A stretch of 64,000 nucleotides of DNA from Allochromatium vinosum DSM 180 (GTDB taxonomy: Bacteria > Pseudomonadota > Gammaproteobacteria > Chromatiales > Chromatiaceae): assembly GCF_000025485.1 (NCBI RefSeq), contig NC_013851.1, forward strand, positions 363,001 through 427,000, in the 5' to 3' direction. Positions 36,933 to 45,195 of this stretch are shown piece by piece. The translations under genes were made by a program, and so were the position numbers. The notes below the pieces were generated by a model. The model had not been told where the DNA came from and searched no databases. It saw only the letters and a list, made by a program, of their open reading frames with translations. The stretch's first letter is position 1; the number at the start of each line of letters is the position of its first letter.

Positions 36933-36950
36933 TGTACATAAAAATGTACG
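36933..36950. promoter_or_regulatory. yefM operator: YefM operator (paired TGTACA boxes)
   Basis: TGTACA (36933-36938) and TGTACG (36945-36950) are spaced 12 bp start to start, the spacing known for the two half-operators bound by the E. coli YefM-YoeB complex. They lie 21-38 bp upstream of the yefM ATG, where binding would block transcription. Confidence 0.75.
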
Positions 36951-36962
36951 GGTATGCTAGGG

Positions 36963-37055
36963 GCACATAACAAAGCCGTCAACAAGGACGCATTTTTCGT
37001 TTGCATGGCTCGCTTCACATGCGTCTGTTACGGCTGGCTGGTGTTCGGATGCCGT
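36963..37055 (+). repeat. Candidate attC (integron recombination site)
   Basis: The region starts with CACATAACAAAG. AGCCGTCAACAAGGACGCAT (36974-36993) pairs with ATGCGTCTGTTACGGCT (37019-37035); all 17 bases of the right arm pair, while the left arm has three extra, unpaired bases. Such arm asymmetry (extrahelical bases) is what integron integrase recognises in attC. The outer right core expected to complement ATAACAAAG is degenerate (GGTGTTCGGATGC), so the site may be decayed. Confidence 0.45.
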
Positions 37056-37108
37056 GCCGCGCGAGTATGTCGCCTCTCGCTGATCGTCAGGCCGCCGAAG
37101 CCGTTGCT

Positions 37109-37972
37109 TCACACCACCAGCGGCAACAGCATGAGATTGGTCACACCCGCCAGCAGCGTCACCCACCAGGTCGCCTTGAGCGTGCTCGACCAGGTCAGAC
37201 GCGCATGGGTGTTGTCGACCAGCACCTCGACGAAGAACAGCGCAAAAGCGATCGGCAGCGCCAGCCACGGCCCCCAGGGCGCGAAGAACAGATACAGCCA
37301 GCCGAGCAGGATCACGTTCTCATACCAGTGCGCGATCTCGACCAGCGCCAGATCACTGCCCGAGAAATCCGTGGTCAGCCCCTTGACCAGCTCCTGATGC
37401 CCGTGATGCGAGGTACTGAGATCGAACGGCGATTTGCGCAGCTTGATCGTCAGCACGAACAGAAAGCCGACCAGGATGCCGGAGAGTTGCAGCACCTGCC
37501 AGGGACTGCCGGCGACAATGTCGGCGACCCGGAAACTGTCGGTGGTCAGATAGAACCCGAGCGGCACCAGGATCAGCATCGGCTCATAGGCCATCATCAG
37601 CATCAGCTCGCGCGATGAGCCGATGTTGCTGTAGGGCGAGTTGGTCGAATAGGCCGCCAGACACAGAAAGATCCCGGACACGGTCAGGGCGAACAGACTG
37701 AGCAGCAGATCACTGCCCAAAAACAGGATGAACCCCGAGATGACCATGAAGAACAGGAAGAACCACAGATAGAGCGTCTGCAACCGGGTCACGACCAGGG
37801 TGTCCTTCTCGAACAGCTTGAGCACGTCGTAGACCGGTTGCAGGATCGGCGGACCCTGACGCGACTGCATCCGCGCCGTCAGCCGTCGGTCGATGCCGGC
37901 GAGCAGAGCGCCGACCACCGGACCCAGCACAACGAAGGCGATGGCGAGCCACCAGGCGTAATGGGTGTTCAT
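37109..37972 (-). CDS. echB: Ech-type hydrogenase membrane subunit B (NuoH-like)
   Basis: A 287-residue protein with about eight membrane segments. Family landmarks are RRLTARMQSRQGPPILQPVYDVLKLFEKD in the first cytoplasmic loop, a YEPMLILVPL helix, and KSPFDLSTSHHGHQELVKG followed by DFSGSDLALVEIAHWYE. It anchors the peripheral arm and forms the interface for ion pumping. It overlaps echA by 4 nt. Downstream, the expected echC is 2.7 kb away because of the insertion, but the echB reading frame itself is complete. Confidence 0.92.
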   Translation of the reverse strand: MNTHYAWWLAIAFVVLGPVVGALLAGIDRRLTARMQSRQGPPILQPVYDVLKLFEKDTLVVTRLQTLYLWFFLFFMVISGFILFLGSDLLLSLFALTVSGIFLCLAAYSTNSPYSNIGSSRELMLMMAYEPMLILVPLGFYLTTDSFRVADIVAGSPWQVLQLSGILVGFLFVLTIKLRKSPFDLSTSHHGHQELVKGLTTDFSGSDLALVEIAHWYENVILLGWLYLFFAPWGPWLALPIAFALFFVEVLVDNTHARLTWSSTLKATWWVTLLAGVTNLMLLPLVV

Positions 37973-39903
37973 AGCGCCGCCCCCCCGATCATGAGCGCAA
38001 TCAGCGCCGCCGCACCCAGGCCGCCGTAGCGGAGCAGGGTCGTCTCATGGAAGAAACCCGTCATGTAATAGCCCCGACTCTCGACCATCCGCTCGGCCCC
38101 CATCGCCCCGCGATACGACGCACTGCCGTCGACATTGGCCCCGCTCAGATAGCCGCTGACCTCGGCGAACCTGGGCGGTCGCCACCAGAACAGCAGCGGC
38201 AGCACGAACAGCACGCCGAGCATCAGGGTCATGAGCCAGACCGTCTCCCAGGGGATGACGGCCTGCACGTCCGGGATCAGACCCAGCACCGCCAGATAAT
38301 GCGTGTAGGGAATGACGAACACCTTATCGGCCAGCGGAAAGAGCGCGCAGGCCACATAGGTGATGACGGTCAGCGCCCCCAGCGCCAGCAACTCGTCGCG
38401 CGCGATCGGCTCGGTGCTCGGTTGCGGCCGGCGCGGCATGGCCACCAGCTTGCCCATCCACTTGCTCCAGAAGAACAGCGTCGGCGCACTGCCGAAGGCC
38501 AGGATCGCCGCCAGCATCAGCCCGTCGCCGGGCATCACGCCCATGTTGAGGAATGCCTGAAAGGTGGTGTACTTGCTCAGCAGCATCCCGAACGGCGCCA
38601 GGAACATGCCGAGGATGCCGACCAAGAGCATCGCCGCCATCTCGGGACGGCGGTAGACCATGCCTTCCATGTCCTCGATGTCGCGGCTGCCGATCAGATG
38701 CTCGGTGGTGCCCACGGCCAGGAACAGCAGCGCCTTGGCCACCGCATGGAACAGGATCAGCAGGATCGCCGCCCACATCGCTGCCGCCGTGCCCACGCCC
38801 GCACACATCACGATCAGGCCCAGATTGGCGATGGTCGAATAGGCCAGCACCCGCTTGGCGTTGCGCTGGTTGACCGCGACCAGCGAGGTGACGAGGAAGG
38901 TCACGCCGCCGATGAGCGACAGCAGCAGTCCGGCGAAGGTGCCATAAAAGACCGGCGACAGCTTGACCAGCAGGAAGACGCCGGCCTTGACCATGGTGCT
39001 CGAATGCAGCAGCGCCGAGATCGGCGTCGGCGCGACCATGGCCCCGAGCAGCCAGGAGGAGAAGGGCAGTTGCGCCGACTTGGCCAGTCCGGCGACCGCG
39101 ATCAGCGCCGCCGGGATCAGGGCCAGCGCACTACCGGCGGCGACCAGTCGGTCCAGCTCCCAGGTGTGCAGTCCAGGCCCATAGGTCAGCCAGGCGATCG
39201 CCGCCGCGAAGGTGACGCCGCCGATCAGGTTCAGCCCGAGCGCACGAAAACCGTTGCGGATCGCCTCGTCCGTCCCCGAGTACGAGATCAGCCAGAACGA
39301 GCACAGCGTCGTCACCTCCCAGAACACGAACAGCCAGGTGAGATGGTTGGTGAAGACGATGCCGAACATCGCGGCCAGGAACAGGAAGATCACGAAATAG
39401 AACGCCGGCTGGCGGTCCGCGACGGCGTGCTCATGGGCGTGATAGTCGCGCATGTATTGCACGGCGTGCAGACAGATCAGCCCGCCGACCACGCCGACGA
39501 TGAGCGCCATCAGCAGCGTGAAGCTGTCGATATAGAAAGGATGCGCGACCTCGGGATGGACGGGCGCGAGTTCCGCGCTCAGCATCAGCCCGGTCTGGAG
39601 CAGGATCAGCACCGGGATGTACCACTCGCGCGCTACGATGCGCCGACAGAAATAGAGCAGCACCAGGGCGAGCGCCACACCGGCGAGCATGAAGAAGTGG
39701 TCGAGCGTCGAATGCAGCCAGCCGGGGATGGAATAGAACTCAGGCCCCAAGCCCAGATGCAAAAGGGTCAGCAGGATGGTCGCCACGGCGATGGCCCCGG
39801 CCGACCACCGGACCCGCTGGGCGCGGATCGTGCTGTCGGGCGCGCGGGCGATAGCGAGGCCCGCCAGCAGCGGAAAGAGGATGAGCAAGCCGATCGAGTA
39901 CAT
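37969..39903 (-). CDS. echA: Ech-type hydrogenase antiporter-like subunit A (NuoL/MrpA-like)
   Basis: A 644-residue membrane protein with about 16 membrane segments. It has the proton-translocating antiporter pattern: VFWEVTTLCSFWLIS with the conserved Glu, a Lys in GLAKSAQLPFSSWLLGAM, the APTPISALLHSSTMVKAG signature, and FHAVAKALLFLAVG with Lys. It should couple electron flow in the hydrogenase to proton or sodium translocation. It begins the ech series; the start is ATG at 39903, 79 bp after the stop of the ArsB/NhaD-like gene on the same strand. Confidence 0.93.
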   Translation of the reverse strand: MYSIGLLILFPLLAGLAIARAPDSTIRAQRVRWSAGAIAVATILLTLLHLGLGPEFYSIPGWLHSTLDHFFMLAGVALALVLLYFCRRIVAREWYIPVLILLQTGLMLSAELAPVHPEVAHPFYIDSFTLLMALIVGVVGGLICLHAVQYMRDYHAHEHAVADRQPAFYFVIFLFLAAMFGIVFTNHLTWLFVFWEVTTLCSFWLISYSGTDEAIRNGFRALGLNLIGGVTFAAAIAWLTYGPGLHTWELDRLVAAGSALALIPAALIAVAGLAKSAQLPFSSWLLGAMVAPTPISALLHSSTMVKAGVFLLVKLSPVFYGTFAGLLLSLIGGVTFLVTSLVAVNQRNAKRVLAYSTIANLGLIVMCAGVGTAAAMWAAILLILFHAVAKALLFLAVGTTEHLIGSRDIEDMEGMVYRRPEMAAMLLVGILGMFLAPFGMLLSKYTTFQAFLNMGVMPGDGLMLAAILAFGSAPTLFFWSKWMGKLVAMPRRPQPSTEPIARDELLALGALTVITYVACALFPLADKVFVIPYTHYLAVLGLIPDVQAVIPWETVWLMTLMLGVLFVLPLLFWWRPPRFAEVSGYLSGANVDGSASYRGAMGAERMVESRGYYMTGFFHETTLLRYGGLGAAALIALMIGGAAL

Positions 39904-39982
39904 GGAACCGCGTCCTTTGAGTGAGGAATGGAGGTCGCGCGGAAGATCGAAGCGGCATGGTACGCCGCATCGAGTGGATCGC

Positions 39983-41245
39983 CTAGCCCTGGAGGACGCC
40001 CAGCCACAGGGCCGCGATGGCGAGCGTGGTCAGCGTGACCGGAAGGCCGACCCGCGCATGGGCGCGCCAGTCGATCAGCAACCCCTGCCGCGCGGCGGCC
40101 TGGACGACGATGATGTTGGCGATGCTGCTGACGATCAGCAGATTGCCCGCCAGCGTGCTCGACAGGGCCAGCACCGGGCCGCTCATGGGCTCGGTCGCCG
40201 CCGGCAGCAGGAGCATCACTGCCGGCACGTTGGAGACCAGATTGCTGAGTATGGCGCCGGCGCCGAACAGCGGCGCCGGGTCGTGCAGATCCATCCCCAG
40301 ACCGGCGAGGGCCGTGATCGCCCGAGCCGGCAGTCCGGTCTCCTGGAGCGCGTGATTGACGATGAAGAGTCCGACGAAGAGCACCAGCAGTTGCCAGTCG
40401 ACCAGACCCAGCATCCGGTGCGAGTGCAGACGTCGGCTCGTCAGCAGCAGGCCCGCCCCGGCGAGCGCCAGCAGATCGCGCGGCCAGGGCGCGAACAGGA
40501 AGGCCAGAAGGAGCACGCCCGCCACACCCAGCCCTTTGATTGTCTGCCAGCGGTCGAGTCCGGGCGCCTGATCCTCCGCGCGTTGCCGGTGGCTCGTCGC
40601 TTCGCTCTCAGGTTCCGGGTTCGCCGCCACGGGCGCGGCCAAATGCCAGCGTCGGCGCGAGAGTCCGAGCAGGATCACCCAGGTCGCCGCTAGCCCGAGT
40701 CCGACCGGCATGGCGGCCAGACGCAGATAGCCGCCGAAATCTAGCGCCAGTCGCTCGCCGATCAGCATGTTCTGCGGATTGCCGATCAGGGTCGCCGCCG
40801 AACCGAGATTGGCGGCACAGGCGAGCGCGAGCAGAAAGGGCACCGGATCGAGCCGTCGCGCGCGGCAGGCGTCGGCCAGCACCGGCGCCATCGCCAGACA
40901 GACGATGTCGTTGCTGAACACCGCCGAGAGCAGCGCCGAGGTCAGGATCACGGCGCCCAGCAGGGCCGAGGGCGGCAGATCGAAGCGATCGAGCCGCCAC
41001 ACCACCCAGTCATAGAAGCCGCTCAGACGCAGTTGCGCCGAGATGACCATGAAAGCGAACAGCAGGGCCAGTGTCGGCGGATGCACCGCCTCCCACACCT
41101 GATTCATGTCGACGACATCGGTCGCCAGCAGCACGATCGCCCCGAGCAGCGCCACCCCGGTGCGATCCAGTTGCAGGAAGGGCAGGCCGCCGAGAAAGAG
41201 TCCGAGATAGACCAGCAGGAAGACGAGGACGATGAGCGTGGTCAA
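39983..41245 (-). CDS. ArsB/NhaD-type ion transporter (SLC13-like)
   Basis: A 420-residue protein with about 11-12 membrane segments in two repeats. Each repeat has the ion-transporter hairpin motif: FSNDIVCLAMAPVL and NLVSNVPAVMLLLP, and the first repeat also has SAATLIGNPQNMLIG. These place it in the ion transporter superfamily with arsenite/anion carriers and NhaD-type Na+/H+ antiporters; the substrate is open. A hydrophilic Glu-rich loop (about 205-235) separates the halves. It precedes echA in the same direction, so a Na+/H+ role next to an ion-pumping hydrogenase is an attractive inference. Confidence 0.82.
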   Translation of the reverse strand: MTTLIVLVFLLVYLGLFLGGLPFLQLDRTGVALLGAIVLLATDVVDMNQVWEAVHPPTLALLFAFMVISAQLRLSGFYDWVVWRLDRFDLPPSALLGAVILTSALLSAVFSNDIVCLAMAPVLADACRARRLDPVPFLLALACAANLGSAATLIGNPQNMLIGERLALDFGGYLRLAAMPVGLGLAATWVILLGLSRRRWHLAAPVAANPEPESEATSHRQRAEDQAPGLDRWQTIKGLGVAGVLLLAFLFAPWPRDLLALAGAGLLLTSRRLHSHRMLGLVDWQLLVLFVGLFIVNHALQETGLPARAITALAGLGMDLHDPAPLFGAGAILSNLVSNVPAVMLLLPAATEPMSGPVLALSSTLAGNLLIVSSIANIIVVQAAARQGLLIDWRAHARVGLPVTLTTLAIAALWLGVLQG

Positions 41246-41299
41246 GGCGGCGGGCCGGGTCGGCTGTCGGTGGCGTGGATGGAGCAGGCGGGTGCGCGA

Positions 41300-42082
41300 T
41301 CAGGCGCGAGGCAGAGCCGGATAGAGCCAGGCGCGCGCGCCGGTGCGCTCGAAGGGTCGCCAGGCATCCTCGGGTTGCGCCAGCCGGTCGGCGATGGCGT
41401 GGAGAGAGAGCGGATTGAACGCCAGCCCGAGATGGCTGGATTCGACCAGGATGTTCTCGGTGATGGGGCCTTCGCGTTCGAGGCTGTCGGTCCAGTGCAC
41501 GATGCCGTCGCTGCGGCTGAGGATGGAGGTCGTCGGCACGGGCGGTGCCTGGTCGAGCGGGCCATGGCGCAGCGGCAGACCGATGGACTCGCCGGTCATC
41601 CGCTCCTGGAGTCGCCACAGCTCGCTCGGGTCCGACTGATCGCCCGCGAAGGGTGTGCCGAGCGTGATGACCAGCCGCACCTGCTCCGGCGCTTCCTTGG
41701 CCAGCTCGCGCGCATAGAGTCCGCCCAGGCTCCAGCCGATCAGACTGACCCGGCGTCCGTGGGTCGCGTGCAAGTGCTCCAGCCGCTCCAGACAGGCGTC
41801 CATGACACCGGCGCGCGGCCCCAGATTGACGCCCAGCCCCCAGGGTTCGGCACGATAGCCGAGCCGGTCGAGGAAGTCGCGTAGCGGCTGGGTGGAGAGA
41901 TCGCAGCCGAGAAAGCGCGGCAGCACCAGCACCGGGTGCCCGTCGCCCCGAGGCGATTGGGCGAGCCAGGGTTGCGCAGCGAACAGGGCGCCGAACTCCC
42001 AGCCCACACGCCCTTCCAGAGCGAGCCGCAGTGGGCCGAGCGTGCTCAGCCAGTGATCGAAAGCTTGATGGGCATTGGACAT
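41300..42082 (-). CDS. Alpha/beta hydrolase (lipase/PGAP1-like)
   Basis: A 260-residue soluble protein starting MSNAHQAFDHWLSTLG. The nucleophile elbow is GWSLGG near residue 120; VLVLPRFLGCD forms the oxyanion-side strand, ITLGTPFAGD follows, and a late His is seen in ESSHLGL. This resembles small triacylglycerol-lipase or PGAP1-like hydrolases. No signal peptide is evident. It lies 54 bp upstream of the antiporter gene on the same strand and is divergent from pqiA. The substrate is unknown. Confidence 0.75.
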   Translation of the reverse strand: MSNAHQAFDHWLSTLGPLRLALEGRVGWEFGALFAAQPWLAQSPRGDGHPVLVLPRFLGCDLSTQPLRDFLDRLGYRAEPWGLGVNLGPRAGVMDACLERLEHLHATHGRRVSLIGWSLGGLYARELAKEAPEQVRLVITLGTPFAGDQSDPSELWRLQERMTGESIGLPLRHGPLDQAPPVPTTSILSRSDGIVHWTDSLEREGPITENILVESSHLGLAFNPLSLHAIADRLAQPEDAWRPFERTGARAWLYPALPRA

Positions 42083-42154
42083 GGGGGTGTCGGATCGGCT
42101 CGATGGACAGGTGTGAGAAGCCGGATTCTAAACCGCCCGCAGGTCGCGGGGTTC

Positions 42155-42160
42155 TATAAT
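42155..42160 (+). promoter_or_regulatory. -10 box of the pqi operon (candidate)
   Basis: A perfect TATAAT lies 55 bp before the pqiA start codon in the divergent region. No good -35 is found 17 bp upstream, so an extended -10 or activator-dependent promoter is possible. Confidence 0.35.
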
Positions 42161-42214
42161 CGCACCTCGACCAGCGCCTCATCGTCCAGAGGTCACCGCG
42201 ACGCCGGCTGTCAT

Positions 42215-43501
42215 ATGTCCCACCCCTCACTCACTGAATGCCCCGAATGCGGCCTCTTGCAGCGCCACAAACCTCCGCCGCTCGGCGGCCTGATCGAGTG
42301 CGCGCGCTGCGGCGCCGTGCTCCATCGCGACCGGCCGGACAGCCTCAATCGCACTCTGGCCCTGACGCTGGCCGGTCTGCTGCTGTTCGTCATCGCCAAC
42401 AGCTTCCCCTTCATCGCCTTCAATCTACGCGGCAACGAGACTCACACCACGCTGCTGACCGGCGTCCTCAACCTCTATGACGCCGGTCAGTGGGGCATTG
42501 CCGCCGTGGTGCTCTTCACCAGCGTGCTGGCGCCTGGGCTGCAACTGACCCTGCTGCTGGCCGTCCTGGTCCCGCTGGCGCTCGAACGGATGCCGCCCTG
42601 GCTGCCGCGTCTGTTCCGGCTGGTGCGCACCCTGGCCCCATGGGGCATGATGGACGTCTTCATGCTCGGTATCCTGGTGTCGGTGGTGAAGCTCGCCGAG
42701 ATGGCCAGCATCGTCCCCGGCGCCTCGCTGTTCGCCTTCGCGGCGCTGATCCTGGTGCTGGCGGCGGCCCAGGCCGCGCTCAATCCGGATCTGGTCTGGT
42801 CGCGCGTGCCGATGCCGAACCCCAATCTCGCCGCCGTGCGTCCGGGCGACGATCATCTGGCCTGCGATGTCTGCGAGCTGGTGATGCCGCGTACCGCCGC
42901 TATCCGTGAAGGCGACCGTCTGCGTTGTCCGCGCTGCACCCATGTCCTGCACCGACGCAAACCCGAGAGCCTGCAACGCACCTGGGCCTTGGTGCTGGCG
43001 GCGATCCTCTGTTATATCCCCTCCAACCTGTTGCCGATCATGACTCTGACCTCGTTCGGACGCGAGCAATCGGATACCATCCTCAGCGGTGTAATCTTTC
43101 TGCTGGCGCATGGAATGTGGCCGCTGGCGCTCATCGTCTTCGTCGCCAGTCTGGTGGTGCCCCTGCTGAAACTCCTGTTGCTGACGCTGCTGCTGCTCTC
43201 GGTCCAATTCCGCTGGAACTGGAACCCGCGCGAACGCACCCGACTCTATCGCCTCACCGAAACGGCCGGACGCTGGTCGATGGTGGATGTCTATGTCGTC
43301 ACCATCCTGGTCGCGCTGGTGCAGGTCGGCAATCTGGCCAATGTCCAGGCCGAGGCCGGCGCGGTGTTCTTCTGTGCCGTGGTGGTGCTGACGATGCTGG
43401 CGGCGATGTCGTTCGATCCGCGCCTGATCTGGGATCGGCTGGAATCCGTCGAACCCGAGCACGCGCCGATGACCCTGAACGAGGCGGACAAGCCGGCATG
43501 A
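42215..43501 (+). CDS. pqiA: PqiA-like membrane protein (paraquat-inducible protein A)
   Basis: A 428-residue protein starting MSHPSLTECPECGLLQ. It has two repeats, each with a zinc-ribbon (CPECGLLQ...CARCGAVLHR near 9-37 and CDVCELVMPR...CPRCTHVLHRRKP near 220-250) followed by about four membrane segments, the PqiA/YebS architecture. It works with the MCE protein PqiB in lipid transport between inner and outer membranes. Its TGA overlaps the pqiB ATG. The start is inferred from homology; no strong ribosome site is seen. Confidence 0.9.
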   Translation: MSHPSLTECPECGLLQRHKPPPLGGLIECARCGAVLHRDRPDSLNRTLALTLAGLLLFVIANSFPFIAFNLRGNETHTTLLTGVLNLYDAGQWGIAAVVLFTSVLAPGLQLTLLLAVLVPLALERMPPWLPRLFRLVRTLAPWGMMDVFMLGILVSVVKLAEMASIVPGASLFAFAALILVLAAAQAALNPDLVWSRVPMPNPNLAAVRPGDDHLACDVCELVMPRTAAIREGDRLRCPRCTHVLHRRKPESLQRTWALVLAAILCYIPSNLLPIMTLTSFGREQSDTILSGVIFLLAHGMWPLALIVFVASLVVPLLKLLLLTLLLLSVQFRWNWNPRERTRLYRLTETAGRWSMVDVYVVTILVALVQVGNLANVQAEAGAVFFCAVVVLTMLAAMSFDPRLIWDRLESVEPEHAPMTLNEADKPA

Positions 43502-45171
43502 CCGAGACCGAACGCGAACCGGACATCCGTTCGCCCGACCCGATCCCCGAAGCCGTCGCCAGATCGCGCGGCCGGCTCTCGCTGGTGTGGCTGATCCCGC
43601 TCGTGGCGCTGGCCGTCGGCGTCTGGCTGGCGGTCAAGACCTGGAGCGAGCGCGGGCCGATCGTCACCATCGAGTTCAAGAGCGCCTCCGGACTGGCGGC
43701 CGGTCAGACGCGCGTCAAGTTCAAGGACGTCGACATCGGCCAGGTCAAGTCCATCGACTTCAGTCCGGATCTCAAGACCGTCATCGTCTCGGCCGAACTC
43801 AAGCGTACCTTCGCCGATTTCCTCACCGAACACACCCGTTTCTGGGTCGAGCGCCCGCGCGTGACCCTGAGCGGCGTTTCGGGACTCGACACCCTGGTCT
43901 CGGGCGCCTATATCGCGCTCGATCCCGGACAGGCCGGGCGCTCGCGACGGCATTTCACCGGGCTGGAGCAGCCGCCGGTGATCACGACCTTCGAGGATGG
44001 CGGACGCTTCCGGCTGCGTGCGCCCACGCTCGGTTCGCTCAACATCGGTTCGCCCGTCTACTACCGCCAGATCCAGGTCGGCCAGGTGATCGGCTATGGT
44101 CTGGAGCCGGACGGGCGCGCGGTCGGGATCGAGATCTTCGTCGCCGCGCCGCACGATGCGCTGGTGACGCCCGATACGCGTTTCTGGAACGCCAGCGGGC
44201 TGGATGTCTCGCTCTCGGCCGCCGGTGTCCAGGTCGACACCCAGTCGCTGCTGTCGGTGGTGCTCGGCGGCATTGCCTTCGGCACGCCCGATACACTCGA
44301 CCCGGCTCAGGCCCATGATCCCTATCCCGAGGTCTTCCCCCTCTACCGCAATCGCGAAGCGGCCCACGCCCGGATCTATGCGCGCAAGGAACGCTATCTG
44401 CTCCTGTTCGAGGGGGCCGCGCGTGGTCTGACGAGCGGGGCGCCGGTACGGCTCAAGGGGATCGACATCGGGCGCGTGCTCGACATTCAGCTCCAGCTCG
44501 ACACCGAGGCGTTGGAGTTTCGGATTCCGGTGCTGATCGAGATCGAACCCGAGCGCATCGTGCGGCGCGGCGAGGCGGAAGCGCCCGATGAGCGCCGGTT
44601 GGTCGAGCGTCTGGTCGAGCGCGGTCTGCGTGCTCAGCTCAAGCTCGACAGCGTGCTGAGCGGGGCGCTCTATGTGGATCTGGATGTGGACTCGGGCGCA
44701 CCGGCAGGACGGCTCGTCCGGCAGGGCGAGCATCTGGTGATCCCGACCCGGCCCGGTTCGCTGGAGGCCATCACGACTCAGCTCGCCAGTGTGCTCGAAA
44801 AGCTCGACACCATCCCCATCGAACAGATCGGGCGCGATCTGAGTCAGACGGCGGCGGGCGCCAATGCCCTGGTCAACGCGCCTGAACTCAAGGGCGCCGT
44901 GATCGAGCTGGAGGCCACGCTCGCCCAGGTGCGCGCCACGGCCACACGGCTCGATCGCGAACTCGGTCCCGAGCTGACCAAGACCCTGCGCGAGAGCACG
45001 GCCACGCTCGAACGGGCGCGCGCACTGCTCTCGGATCGCTCACCGCTCTATGTCGAGACCCAGCGGATGCTGCAAGAGGTCGCCAATGCGGCGCGTTCGA
45101 TGCGGCTGCTGACCGATTATCTGGAGCGTCATCCCGAAGCGCTGTTGCAGGGCAAGGGGCGTGGGCGTTGA
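43498..45171 (+). CDS. pqiB: PqiB/MCE-domain intermembrane lipid transport protein
   Basis: A 557-residue protein with one N-terminal membrane anchor (about 30-47, LVWLIPLVALAVGVWLAV) and three MCE/MlaD domains (starting about residues 55, 165 and 290). Typical segments are VTIEFKSASGLAAGQTRVKFKDVDIGQV and SPVYYRQIQVGQVIGYGLEPDG. A helical C-terminal part (about 440-557) is expected to form the periplasm-spanning tunnel. It overlaps pqiA by 4 nt (ATGA) and is followed by pqiC, so the three form an operon. Confidence 0.92.
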   Translation: MTETEREPDIRSPDPIPEAVARSRGRLSLVWLIPLVALAVGVWLAVKTWSERGPIVTIEFKSASGLAAGQTRVKFKDVDIGQVKSIDFSPDLKTVIVSAELKRTFADFLTEHTRFWVERPRVTLSGVSGLDTLVSGAYIALDPGQAGRSRRHFTGLEQPPVITTFEDGGRFRLRAPTLGSLNIGSPVYYRQIQVGQVIGYGLEPDGRAVGIEIFVAAPHDALVTPDTRFWNASGLDVSLSAAGVQVDTQSLLSVVLGGIAFGTPDTLDPAQAHDPYPEVFPLYRNREAAHARIYARKERYLLLFEGAARGLTSGAPVRLKGIDIGRVLDIQLQLDTEALEFRIPVLIEIEPERIVRRGEAEAPDERRLVERLVERGLRAQLKLDSVLSGALYVDLDVDSGAPAGRLVRQGEHLVIPTRPGSLEAITTQLASVLEKLDTIPIEQIGRDLSQTAAGANALVNAPELKGAVIELEATLAQVRATATRLDRELGPELTKTLRESTATLERARALLSDRSPLYVETQRMLQEVANAARSMRLLTDYLERHPEALLQGKGRGR

Positions 45172-45195
45172 TCTCAAGTCTGAGGAACTGAACGG

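Larger units (their letters stand above)
34396..37108. mobile_element. AT-rich integron-like insertion splitting the ech operon
   Basis: About 2.7 kb lies between the echB stop (37109) and echC start (34395), genes that should abut. Base composition drops sharply: the 60 bases 35221-35280 contain 20 G+C, against roughly two thirds in the flanks. In order it contains a tyrosine recombinase 3' end (minus), an IS3 transposase 3' end (plus), two coupled unknown genes (plus), an attC-like site, yoeB-yefM (minus) and a second attC-like site. A recombinase reading away from plus-strand cassettes each ending in an attC-like palindrome is the layout of an integron. The missing intI body and the degenerate attC ends make this a remnant. 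Confidence 0.6.

Noticed and set aside
32019-39903. Respiratory complex I fragment (nuoLHBCDI)
   Set aside because: The large subunit has both Ni-binding CxxC pairs and the order is A-B-C-D-E-F of Ech; NuoD of complex I lacks these cysteines.
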